DNA from: Adineta steineri
Lineage: Eukaryota; Rotifera; Eurotatoria; Adinetida; Adinetidae
NCBI GenBank assembly: GCA_905250115.1
Contig: CAJNOI010000117.1
Coordinates: 74,920 to 138,919, forward strand
Direction: 5' to 3'
Length of the DNA: 64,000 nt
Part shown: positions 51,024 through 60,063 of the stretch, in pieces
How positions within the stretch are numbered: position 1 is the stretch's first letter
Layout: each line of letters starts with the position of its first letter
Made by a program: the position numbers and the translations under genes
The notes under the pieces: model-generated
Database searches by the model: none
What the model saw: the letters and a program-made list of their open reading frames with translations, nothing else
Told to the model about the DNA's origin: nothing

Positions 51024-51345
51024 TTATGGAAATAATTTTTGAAAAAAATTAGTAACCATTTTAGGAACTTTTGATGCGTATCGTTTTCCATTTGATTCTT
51101 CCATAGTTATACTAATAGTACCACAAGCGATACGTGCACCGGCATTTCTTAAAAAGAAAAATTAAGAAAATGAATTTTATATTATTTGAAATAAATACCC
51201 AGTTGAATTACTATCAGGGAAACCACCTTTTCCGCCGTCGTCTCTCATAGCATGTAAAACAATAGTTCGATTAGCAATTGATCGTGTTTCATTATATAAA
51301 TCAATGATTGCATCACTTAATTCGACAATAATAATACCATAAAAT
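51024..51345 (-). pseudogene. 3' part of a Cu/Zn superoxide dismutase gene, 5' truncated
   Basis: Two exons. About 51199-51340 encodes GIIIVELSDAIIDLYNE...TIVLHAMRDDGGKGGFPDSNSTG; 51024-51147 encodes NAGARIACGTISITMEES and a tail ending NFFQKLFP. VLHA..DD, GKGG.....TGNAG.R.ACG is the C-terminal half of Cu/Zn SOD, with the last copper-ligand His in VLHA, the active-site Arg (AGAR) and the ACG Cys of the structural disulphide. The N-terminal half with the other copper and zinc ligands (HGFHxH, H..GD) is absent. Upstream on the minus strand lies the 3' end of a Penelope-like element instead. The C-terminal tail after ISITM is longer than usual. Without the first half no active enzyme can form, so it is called a remnant. 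Confidence 0.8.
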
Positions 51346-51467
51346 AGGGAAAAAAAAGTAACTGATTATTCTAAACTAATTTAAGATATAACCTTTTCTA
51401 TTACACTCGCTCAAGATAAATATTAATGATAAGCTTTTTTAATGAAAAATTATAAGTTTGTTTGTTT

Positions 51468-51527
51468 AAATTTATTTTGACTAGTTTCAGTCAAGTTTAA
51501 TACTTGACTTCATCAGAAAATTTTTAC
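51468..51527 (-). ncRNA. Hammerhead ribozyme of the Penelope-like element
   Basis: On the minus strand: CTGATGA (51516-51510), stem II AGTCAAG paired with CTTGACT (51509-51503 and 51495-51489, seven perfect pairs, loop TATTAAA), GAA-A (51488-51485), a two-pair stem III (AC with GT, loop TA) and the GTC cleavage site (51481-51479). Stem I pairs ATTTT before CTGATGA with AAAAT after GTC, and further AAA with TTT beyond an internal loop. Every invariant core base of the hammerhead is present. Penelope-like elements are known to carry such motifs with very short stem III in their terminal regions. Confidence 0.85.
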
Positions 51528-51782
51528 AAAAAACTTATATAAAACTTATAACAACAACATAAAAATATAAATATAATTACAGAACATGGTGGAAAAATTC
51601 AACATGAAAAATAGTAAAAGCCATTGTATTATTTCACCGTTGTTTCACCAAGGTAAGTCAGTATTGTACCCTGATCAATTGGTGTCGTACCATCTTCTTG
51701 TATAATTTAATTTAAAATTTGAAAATTAATAACAAACTCTATTACTTAATCTGTAAAAAGTATCAAGAGTAATATGTTCTTA

Positions 51783-53028
51783 TTCAATTTTCAGTATTGA
51801 CTGTTCAGGTTTCTTTTTTACAAGGTAATCCTGAAGATTATTCAATTTTTTAGAACCAACAATCGGTTTCATACTAGAGATGGCAGTATCTGAAAAACAA
51901 GTATTCCAAAGTTCATGAAATCTAGTTGAGAAATCATGCATTCCTTTTGTAAAGGAGAAATGACATAAAATGTTGACTTCGAAATTGATATCAGCCTTCT
52001 TTGTATTATTATTCTTATCTACAGCATCTAAAAAGATTTTTCTTATTTCTGAATAACTCTTTTTTGTAGGTACTGCACATTGAAATGTCTGTAAGACTCT
52101 TTCAAATTGTTTAAGAATGAAAGATATAGGATATTTATTCAATAACAATGACATACATATGTATTTCTTCACGTTTAAACGATTCGAAACTCGAAGAATA
52201 TCTTATCGCTCGTGTGAGAGCTACATACGGAATATTCTTTTTTATATGTTGTGCATGTGTGCTTGTGAAAGGAAGAGAATATGGTTCATGTGAAGGTTTG
52301 TGAAACACTTCAGTTATCAATACTCCTCCTCTGTTCTCAAGTTTAACATCAAGATACTCTGCAGTTATTCCTATAGATTCGGAAAGTTCAATATTGCTAT
52401 CAAGCCTATTCCAGAATTTTACAAGACCTTTTAATATATCTGCATGTATATTTTACATAATGAATAGATCATCAATATATCTAAAATATAATGAACATGT
52501 TCTATGAGCCCATTTAAATACTGGACGTTCAACAAAGTACATGTATGTATTTGCTATTGTCAGGGTAAGTGGCGATCCCATCGCTCCTCCTCTTATTTGT
52601 TTATAATAGGACCCATCAAAATAGAAATAATTATTCGTCATTACAAATCTGGTAAGAGCTAGAATAATCTCTTTTTTAACACCATCGATTTGTTTTAAAT
52701 TTGATGTTTCCATCAAACGTTTAATGGCTGTTACTCCTCCTTCTTGTGGGATCATTGTATATAGATCTGTAACGTCCATTGTTATGAATGATGTGGCTAA
52801 TGTAAGATTACTTGCCGACCATCTTTCTACTTGTTTAATTAATTGAACACCATTTATAATAGTTGTATCAACTGCTAAACGATCAAACAGAGGTCTTAAT
52901 ATACCATCTAACCATCTAGAAACCTTGATGCTCAGTACTGTAGAAATCGATAACTCGGTCCGACTATTGAACTTCTTGTCCAACCATTCAACTATTAAAA
53001 TTATTAGTAGCAGATTCCGATTATTCAA
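51783..53028 (-). pseudogene. Penelope-like reverse transcriptase, degraded
   Basis: The frame from 53028 shows the palm region: FITMDVTDLYTMIPQEGG (motif A), NNYFYFDGSYYKQIRGGAMGSPL (motif B, QIRGGAMGSPLTLTIAN) and LYFRYIDDLFIM (motif C, YIDD catalytic Asp pair). YIDDLFI and GGAMGSPL are typical of Penelope-like RT. A TAA directly follows DDLFIM, then the same frame continues with a LDVKLENRGGVLITEVFHKP block (motif D/thumb) and ALTRAIRYSS...FKREEIHM, and a frame change near 52150 leads into LNKYPISFILKQFERVLQTF and the terminal block. One stop plus one frame change make it inactive. The fingers domain upstream of the first visible block is lost. Confidence 0.85.
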
Positions 53029-53040
53029 TAATTCACCAAA

Positions 53041-53122
53041 CTACACCCCCTCTGCATCTATCCCGACACCCGCACTCAGTCACTCCTCTCCCCACACTGC
53101 CACGCCCCTGCACCCATCCAGA
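53041..53122 (-). repeat. C-rich, telomere-like tract at the truncated 5' end of the PLE
   Basis: The + strand reads CACCCCCTCTGC..., CCCGACACCCGCAC and CTCCCCACACTGCCACG, then CCCCTGCACCC. These are degenerate CCCACA-like units, G-rich on the minus strand, opposite to the tract at the window start. The match to the bdelloid telomere repeat is loose. Confidence 0.4.
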
Positions 53123-53139
53123 TACCAGCAGTTCAAAAC

Positions 53140-53575
53140 TTGAATAGTTAAATACTTCAAAGCACCAACTAATAACTGTAACAATTGATAGTTAAATAGA
53201 TGAACACTTGGAAGCACCAAGACATAACTCTCAGAATTGATAGTTGAACAGTTGGAAGCACCAAGTAATAACTGTAAGAGTTGATAGTTAATAGATGAAC
53301 AGTTCGAAGCACTAAGCAATAACTGTAAGAGTTGATAGTTGAACAGTTCGGAGCACCAAGTAATAACTGTAAGAATTGATAGTTAATAGATGAACAGTTC
53401 GAAGCACTAAGCAATAACTGTAAGAATTGATAGTTGAATAGAAGAACAGTTGGAAGCACCAACTTATAACTGTACGAATTGATAGTTGAATAGTTGAATT
53501 GTTGGAAGCTTGAACTATTAAATTTAAAAGTTAAAAATTGAATAGTTGAATGGATAGCTAGATTCAACTTTCTAC
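53140..53575. repeat. Minisatellite, about 50-bp unit, eight copies
   Basis: Units of GGAAGCACCAA.TAATAACTGTAAGAATTGATAGTTGAATAG..GAACAGTT start near 53160, 53214, 53255, 53308, 53352, 53404, 53454 and 53506, with alternating lengths that suggest a two-unit higher-order repeat. It opens long frames on the minus strand that are artefacts of the repeat. Confidence 0.8.
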
Positions 53576-53604
53576 TATTATATGTATGGATATATCATCT
53601 CTCT

Positions 53605-53770
53605 TTATGCTGATGATATACCAATTATCTATCCCTTTGTACTGATGATATATGATCTATCTTTTTCCTCTGTACTGATGATATATGATCTATCTTTTCC
53701 TTTGTACTGATGATATATGATCTATCTTTTCCTTTGTACTGATGATATATGATCTATCTTTTCTTATGGT
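53605..53770. repeat. 32-bp minisatellite, five copies
   Basis: Units of ACTGATGATATATGATCTATC plus a CTTTTCCTTTGT tail begin at 53609, 53641, 53674, 53706 and 53738, a regular 32-33 base period. The later copies are almost identical. It ends about 70 bases before the start of the next gene. Confidence 0.85.
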
Positions 53771-53841
53771 ATATATAGTTTCGTTTTCTATCGTTTCATT
53801 ATCAGTTTGTCTCCTTTTACATTTCGTTCATACGGAGACAA

Positions 53842-55400
53842 ATGAGTACCGTGAAGAAAGAGAAAGGAATATGTAACAACATCATTGGGGTTGTTAAATG
53901 TGAACGGAAGAGACAGGATTACACTGGGGAATGGTGTCGTGCTTGTTCAGACGTAAAAGCCGCCGCTAACAAAAAAGCCAAAGCGGTAAGTTTTTGATCT
54001 TTGTTTCTGGTTTCTTATAAATTATCTTCTTATGTATTTTTAGGAAGCAGGAGGAGAGTGTCCCACACTTGACTGCCAAAACACCCGAGAGGGCTGGAAG
54101 AAGAGTGTAGAAAATAGAACCCCCGGTGTGGGTGTACGCCAAACTTGCAGAAAATGCCGCAGAGCAAAGGCGAGTGATGTGTCCAAGGCAAAAAAGAACG
54201 CAACCAAGCGTGCTTATTACCAGAAGGTCACCAAGGCGAAAAAAGAAAAGGAATTGGGAGAGCGTCTTGAGGCCTATCCTGGTCTCAAGAAGGCTCAATC
54301 CAAGTTCGCCGGTAAAGTTATCGAAGAGGTATTGAATTCACTTGTTATCTACAACATCAGGTACATGTTAGAATTCAACTACCTCAATCATCGTTTTTAC
54401 ACCAAGCCGTCAGGTAGTCGTGAAACGGGCCTACGAGCCGATCTCTACATAGAGGTTCAAGGGCAAGGCAACCAAGAATCACGAATACTGGTTGTCGAAG
54501 TTCAAGGTTAGTATGGCTTTCTATTTCAAAATGATAGTTTCTAACGTGTTTATGTGTTTTCTGTTCTCAGGCAAGCAACATCGTCCTATCCTGGGAGCAC
54601 ATCACGACGGCATCCAGCAACATTTCAAGGATAAGTTCGGTGTTGTGAATGGTCCAAGCCCATCTGATTTCATCAAAGCCATGGTAGACAAGAACATGGC
54701 AGATATTCGAAACGATTTATCAAAGATATTGATGGGTATCAAACAAGGATTCATCCACATCATCATTTATGATGTGAAGACGGTGGAGCGTGCCATTAAA
54801 GATGCTCTTAATGGCACACAAAATCATCGAGTGTATTATCCGAGCAATGAAGGCATTGATCAGAAAGCTGTTACCCAACAGTTTATTGATCAACTCTTTT
54901 TTTGTGAAGGAGATATGCGCTCAACTAATCATCCGTGTATTCCGTTCGAGTACAGTGGCACTGCCACAAAGATGAAGCTTGACAAGAAAATGATGAAGAA
55001 CATTGGAAGTCCTGGCAACAAAAAAGCTAGCAGCGCCAGTAATAATAGTCAGTTAAACATTTAATGTTTAAATTATAATATTGTTTATTTTACTTTTAGA
55101 AGCCCCCATTGACGTAGAAAAGGAGAAAGGTCTTGTCCGGGAATGGCTAAAGGTCGATCCAATGTTTTCCAACTCTAATATAGTTGGAAATCTGAAGATC
55201 GAGTTTGACGGCTTCATCCGTGCAAACCAAGAGCGTAGAGACGAAGAGGTACGCATTTCAACTCTAATTAACTCAAAGTACATGTGACTTTTTTCTATTT
55301 ATAGGCTCCTGTCAAGAAACGTGATCGTTCTCCATCACCATCGGATAATCAGTCGTCAACGGCGAAAAAGACGAAAAGAAACAACAATAATAATAAATAA
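53842..55400 (+). CDS. Putative PD-(D/E)XK nuclease with two four-Cys zinc modules, five exons
   Basis: Exons 53842-53985, 54044-54506, 54571-55047, 55100-55248 and 55305-55400 have GT-AG borders and join in phase to 442 residues. There are two N-terminal Cys modules: C11, C20, C32, C35 (WCRAC) and C54, C59, C83, C86 (CRKC), followed by a Lys-rich coiled segment. The core then reads GKVIEEVL (E142), GLRADLYIEV (D181) and ILVVEVQGKQHR (E200, Q202, K204, H206). This acid...D...E-x-Q-G-K-x-H pattern resembles Vsr/DUF559-like PD-(D/E)XK nucleases (E-x-D-G-x-H). RNDLSKILMGIKQGFIHIIIY downstream fits the helix-strand that follows in that family. The tail is basic, Ser/Pro-rich and poly-Asn, with KKRDRSPSP like a nuclear signal. 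Codon use (GAG, CTC, GGC) is clearly less AT-rich than in the neighbours, and the gene is flanked by minisatellites and a telomere-type retroelement. Horizontal or transposon origin is possible. Family identity is inferred from motifs only. Confidence 0.6.
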
Positions 55401-55715
55401 TGTACTTTGTAAATATTTAATAAATTTATTCTTCTGTATTTAATTTCTTAATAATTTTCTCTTTTTTTATTCTAATTCTCAATAATCTTATTCTCTTAAG
55501 TTCTATTTTAATTTTTATTAACGTTATTTTTTTATTTCTATTTTTAATAAACTTTCTCTTTTTTATTCCATTTTAAACTAATCTCATTCTTGTTTATTTC
55601 GATTTCTGATAATTATATTTATACTAAATGTCAGAGAATGATTTATATCATTCCCTCTTTATTCTTATTGGTCTCTTCTCTATCAGAAAAATAATATAGA
55701 TATTTATCATTGAAC
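55401..55715. other. T-rich spacer
   Basis: Repeated TTTATTC/TTTCTATTTTTAAT phrases; AATAAA near 55419 could serve the nuclease-like gene. No gene seen. Confidence 0.4.
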
Positions 55716-55719
55716 TTAC

Positions 55720-57345
55720 ATTGTTTTTGAATGATCATTATTAGAATTTTGTTCATTAACATTTTGCATTTGTTCCTAATGAAAACTGGTTTGTCTATCT
55801 TGTTCTTGTGGTAATGTTACATGTTGAAGTGTTTGTTCAAGAATATCAAATAATAATGGATGAATAGTTATTTGTGTTATAAGTGATTGTAACATAGCAC
55901 GACAATAAAAAGTAGCTCATTCATTTAATGTGCTATTCATAGTATCATTATGTTTAGAATTATAATGTGTATCAGCATCGACACCTGGCAAGAAAAATTG
56001 TGATACTTGATATTCAGTTTTATTTATATACATACTTGAACCAATATTTACTTGAAATTATTGTGTATTTGTGCTCAAATATAAAATGTGATTTTTAATT
56101 AAATTCATTTTTATTTAAAACAAGGTTCATTGGTTATGTCCATTGATGTAGCTTTTGGGCAAAAATCCAAAAATGGTATTGGATATGTTAATGAAAATGT
56201 TTTTGCACATACTGAAATATAATCTTTAAGATAAAAAAAAGAAATAAAATTTCAATATAAAATAAAATATAATAATATTCTTACTATTTTCTGGTGCTTC
56301 TTATTGTTGTCGAGCAGTTTCTTTGATTGCATGATACTAAAACTTCTATATGATCACCTTGTAAAGTTATATCATAAATATAGGGCACAAATGAATAAAT
56401 ATCAGGAGGTACTGATGATGCTTACTCATTGAGTAAAGCTATAATAATTAAATTTTCTGTTTTTACTAAAATATAAAATGAATCATATTACCTTGAAAAA
56501 AATTTTATGTTCAGAAACAAAATAAACTTGAACTTTGTTCGCTGTAATATCAGTAGTCCATATTTGAATTGAGTTCTATGTACGACGATAATGTATATGA
56601 ATAGTCATCTAAATAGAAGCGTACCAAATGATTATATTTTACAAAATTCAAATGTAATTTTCTTACATCAGTTTTATCAGCTTGTATAAATTGAATAAAT
56701 GAAAGATTTGTACGAACGACAGGACGTATAATAATCATCGATAAATAAGTATCAAAACCATCTGGATTAGTTGAAAATGGAAAAATTGCTTCATAATATA
56801 GACCGTGTTGACATAATTCAGCTTGTAATTGGTGAAGTTTCTATTATAATAAAAATAAAATGAATTTATTTATTATAAAAAATAAATAAATAAAAGTAAA
56901 TAATCAAACCTTTTTATACATAAAATTAAGATCTAATATAGTTGGACACTCAAACCATAATTTAACGCGTACATTTTTAAATATTCGTACCTGTCCAACT
57001 GTTGATTCAGATGTTACTGGCTAACATTTAAAAAATGTTGGAAAAAATATTGCTATAACAAATCTCTATAAATACAATCATTTCTTTGAATATATACATA
57101 TACAAATATTTATGTTTTACCTTTATTTATCAACCAAACGACTATACGCAATTTTTACTTCTTTATCACATTTAATTCGAAATTCCACATGCTGTTTCGG
57201 ATATGAATTCACTAAATTCTGATTGTTCAATCATTTCACCAGGTACATCTTGTTCATATTCAAGTTCACCATTGAGACATTCAAATACTTGAACAATAGA
57301 ACTATCACCTGGTTTGATGTTGGTATAGATAGTAGACTAAGAAAA
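55720..57345 (-). pseudogene. Decayed gene fragment resembling BLTP1/Tweek (KIAA1109)
   Basis: Minus-strand exon pieces in order: IKPGDSSIVQVFECLNGELEYEQD (about 57230-57330), VGQVRIFKNVRVKLWFECP, KLHQLQAELCQHGLYYEAIFPF, WTTDITANKVQVYFVSEHKIFFQ, PDIYSFVPYIYDITLQGD (about 56350-56420), FSLTYPIPFLDF, then a C-terminal part with SQFFLPGVDADTHYN and LLFDILEQTLQHVTLP. The FVPY.., EHK.FFQ and P..FLDF-type blocks in this order resemble the N-terminal region of BLTP1/Tweek, a bridge-like lipid transfer protein. The identification is tentative. In-frame stops after NSTLNE and LLNE and a frame change near 57190 show decay, and the rest of the very large protein is not here. Confidence 0.45.
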
Positions 57346-57379
57346 AAAAATAAATAGATTATTTTTTTTATTTTTTTGT

Positions 57380-57990
57380 AGAAATACAAATAACTCTCAG
57401 CTTTTTCTCGTCGAAGTGATGGGTCTTCACTACCGGCAAACTATTTATTCGAACACTTCAAAAAACCGACTTCAAATTCAAGTTTCTCAATCTCGATTAG
57501 TGTTAGTCAAATTTAATGAAAAAAACTTATTTCATAAAAACTTATCCTTTGTAAAAAAAAATTGATGTCAGGATCGAATTTATCACTCTCGATTACCTTT
57601 AATGTGAGCGTGGATATTATAGTGATCCCTCACACTCAATCACACTCACCCATCTTCAACTCGATATTATATCATCAAACAGATGTACTAGATACTTGAA
57701 TGGACTATTGATGTCTAACATCGATAGGAGCGAGTTCGAATCTCGCATCTGGTACGATGAATTTTTCGTCATTATACAGGTCCCGGGTTCAAACCCATTC
57801 GACCTCGGGTGTGCGTAGTCTTCTTAGGACCACTATTTAGGTGATTGAAGACACGCCCCCAATGATTTGATACTGTGCTTAATGGGTTAACATTTTTTCT
57901 GTTAAGCACATATAGTATCGCCCAGAATGGGTTACAACGAACCCGGGGAACGCATGGAGCGTTCGGGTAAGGGGTGGGCTTTTTATTATT
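57380..57990. repeat. Complex dispersed repeat with tRNA-like segment and hairpins
   Basis: A less AT-rich island between two pseudogenes. It contains a tRNA-like stretch (57687-57753), a second promoter-box-like GGGTTCAAACCC (57786-57797), and an inverted repeat GATACT..GTGCTTAA (57869-57882) with TTAAGCAC..AGTATC (57902-57918). It ends in GAACCCGGGGAACGC...GCGTTCGGGT. The arrangement suggests a SINE-like or MITE-like element; its class is not settled. Confidence 0.45.
57687..57753 (+). ncRNA. tRNA-like sequence, probably SINE head or tRNA pseudogene
   Basis: ACTAGAT pairs with ATCTGGT as a 7-bp acceptor stem (one G-U). A T-arm GCGAG-TTCGAAT-CTCGC is perfect. An anticodon-like arm TTGAT-GTCTAAC-ATCGA would put CTA at the anticodon position. 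The D-arm region (TTGAATGGACTA) is too short and does not pair well, so a functional tRNA is unlikely. Confidence 0.4.
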
Positions 57991-58029
57991 TTTTTACATC
58001 CTATTACTAACAACTAAAAAACGTCAACC

Positions 58030-58700
58030 GATCTCCACTATTGTAAATGCTAGTTTCTTGTTTCTATAATTACCTTTATTAAATATTGTTAACATATTTA
58101 ATGCAACCTAAAAATAAAATAAATGGAAATAGAAATAATAAAATTAAAAAATTTCTAAACTAACTTTGCCACATTGATAATTATAATAATAATATGGAGG
58201 ATTGTTTGCTAGTTCAAGTGAAGACATTATATCGATGAAATATTAATTACAGATGATTGTTTTATACTACGTTGTTGTAAATGTAATGCATATTCTTCAA
58301 GAAGCGGTAAAAATATCTAAAAGAAAAATGTATATGATATTTATATAGTGAAATATTAGGTGTGAAAAAAAGAGAGTAAAATATACTTCAGTAACTTTCC
58401 ATGATTCAATAACATTTGGTCGATATGTTTCCATCATATCTGTTCTAATAATATTTGAAAATCTTAATTTTGTCGTTATATCTGCATTAATAATTAAACA
58501 ATGTAGATCGTTTTCATTCAATCTTTGTTCTACTTGTTCAACTGCTTTTTGAATACTAACATCATCAGTAATATCTATTCATTTAAAGAAAAGAATTTTT
58601 TTCTATTTTTTCTATAGAATTTACCAGCCAAGTTGAAATGGAACAATTGTTGCTGAATGTTCTTTAGCTAAATCAAATAATTCCTTAACAGAGAAAATTT
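58030..58700 (-). pseudogene. Short-chain dehydrogenase pseudogene, downstream copy
   Basis: Minus-strand pieces: LFDLAKEHSATIVPFQLG, IQKAVEQVEQRLNENDLHCLIINADITT (counterpart of the NNAG motif, degraded to INAD), MMETYRPNVIESWKVTE, LPLLEEYALHLQQRS, VINISSIMSSLE, and a YNYQCGK-VALNMLTIF block, where the catalytic YxxxK is YNYQCGK. It parallels the copy at 58740-59634, so the two look like a tandem duplication. The nucleotide-binding exon is missing. Confidence 0.6.
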
Positions 58701-58739
58701 TATATATACATATATTTTTATTTCATAATTTTAAAAAGC

Positions 58740-59634
58740 TACTTTAGATCAATCCATTTCACGATAAGTAGCAAAGGCATGATCAATTTTAGATGTTAAA
58801 TTTGTTTTACTAAGCCATAGCCACCCATATCAGTTTGAACTCAGCTAGGATGAAGTGAAGCAATATAAATATTTGATTTAGCTAAACTTTCTGCAAAACA
58901 GATAGTAAACATATTTAATGCTGCCTTCGAACATTGATAATCAAAATAAAAAAAAGCATCGTAGAAGCTAATGTAAGTGAACCCATACCACTCGATACAC
59001 TAATAATACTTGCTTGAAGAACATTTCGTTCTCCACTAACTACTTTATCCACAAGCGGTAAAAATGTTTAAAGATGAAAAAAAAATATATTAATATATAT
59101 GACTGTGTATAAATAAATAAACAATATACACATACCTTTGTTACTCATCATGGTCTAATAAAATTTTGTATGTATGTATCAAGCATATCTTGTTCATTGA
59201 TATTATTCAATGTTATATTTTTATTTACACCAGCATTACTTAATAAACAATTGAGACCGCAACTGTTGCCTAATTTATTTTCAGCTTCATTTTTTGCTTT
59301 ATAACTACTTTTATCACCATTGACATCTTAAATAATTTTAAAATAAATTTAATTTATTTCAATCGAATTAGAAACAAAAATTAGACAGACCAATTTGAAC
59401 TGGAATAATAACATTTGAATGTTGTTTCGCTAAATGTAATAATTCCTATCATATAGAAAATATATTTTTATGAAAATTATTAACTTTTTCTTTTTTAAAA
59501 AGTTTACTTTACATTAATTAGCATCACAGTATCCAGCAAAAATGAATTCAATAGATGATAGTTGTGAAACAAGTTCGTTGACAATACCCAAACCAAGAAC
59601 ACGGTTAGCACCCATAATCAAAATACTTTTCATG
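58740..59634 (-). pseudogene. Short-chain dehydrogenase pseudogene, upstream copy
   Basis: Begins MKSILIMGANRVLGLGIVNEL (Rossmann TGxxxGxG-type motif), then ELLHLAKQHSNVIIPVQI, GLNCLLSNAGVN (NNAG counterpart), EQDMLDTYIQNF, and further down a SIISVSSGMGSL block and the YQCSKAALN active-site region. In-frame stops (for example TAA after the DAN segment near 59515, and TGA in SLHPS*VQTDMG near 58840) disable it. The family is NAD(P)-dependent SDRs of the carbonyl/sepiapterin reductase-like kind. Confidence 0.65.
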
Positions 59635-60063
59635 ATAAGTTATTTAAATAATACGAAATTATCTGAAAAAAATATGTATTGATTCTTTTAATATGCTTAT
59701 TATTTGATGAATACATGAAAGACTAATCTTTTTATATAATAATATCGAAAAAGTGAGCATATTTATCATTTCTATATAGAAATTCATAATGATCAAAGTT
59801 CAGAATCGAATTTCACCATTTTCAGTTATATTAAATATTCTTGATTATCTTTAATAAATAATGTATTATCTAATAGAAGACTGAATTATTATATGTAGAG
59901 TTTGAGCAATATATGAGGATAAGAAAATAACTTGAATTGACTAAGTATAATCATATACTCTCATATCAAAATTAAAGAAACAGATAAAAAATATATATTT
60001 TAGATTTCTATTAATCATAATAACAGTAGAAACAACAAGTAAGTGTTATGTATATATATATGA
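59635..60063. other. AT-rich spacer
   Basis: No coding frame or repeat recognised. Confidence 0.4.

Larger units (their letters stand above)
51350..53040 (-). mobile_element. 5'-truncated Penelope-like retroelement, endonuclease-deficient (Athena type)
   Basis: Minus-strand element with a reverse transcriptase remnant, a 3' untranslated region and a hammerhead ribozyme near its 3' end. The RT is followed by the PLE-typical C-terminal block (LWNTCFSDTAISSMKPIVGSKKLNNLQDYLVKK in parts) and stops, with no GIY-YIG endonuclease behind it, as in bdelloid Athena elements that live at telomeres. The N-terminal region of the ORF is missing; near 53040 the sequence passes into a C-rich tract and minisatellites. 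The 3' end abuts the cut SOD gene. Confidence 0.82.

Noticed and set aside
53169-53567. 132-residue minus-strand frame with repeated LQLLLSASNCSS
   Set aside because: Direct translation of the 50-bp minisatellite.
53140-53770. CRISPR array
   Set aside because: Repeats are contiguous tandem units without unique spacers, in a eukaryotic genome.
57687-57753. Functional amber-suppressor tRNA
   Set aside because: D-arm too short and unpaired; embedded in a longer repeat; kept only as a tRNA-like feature.
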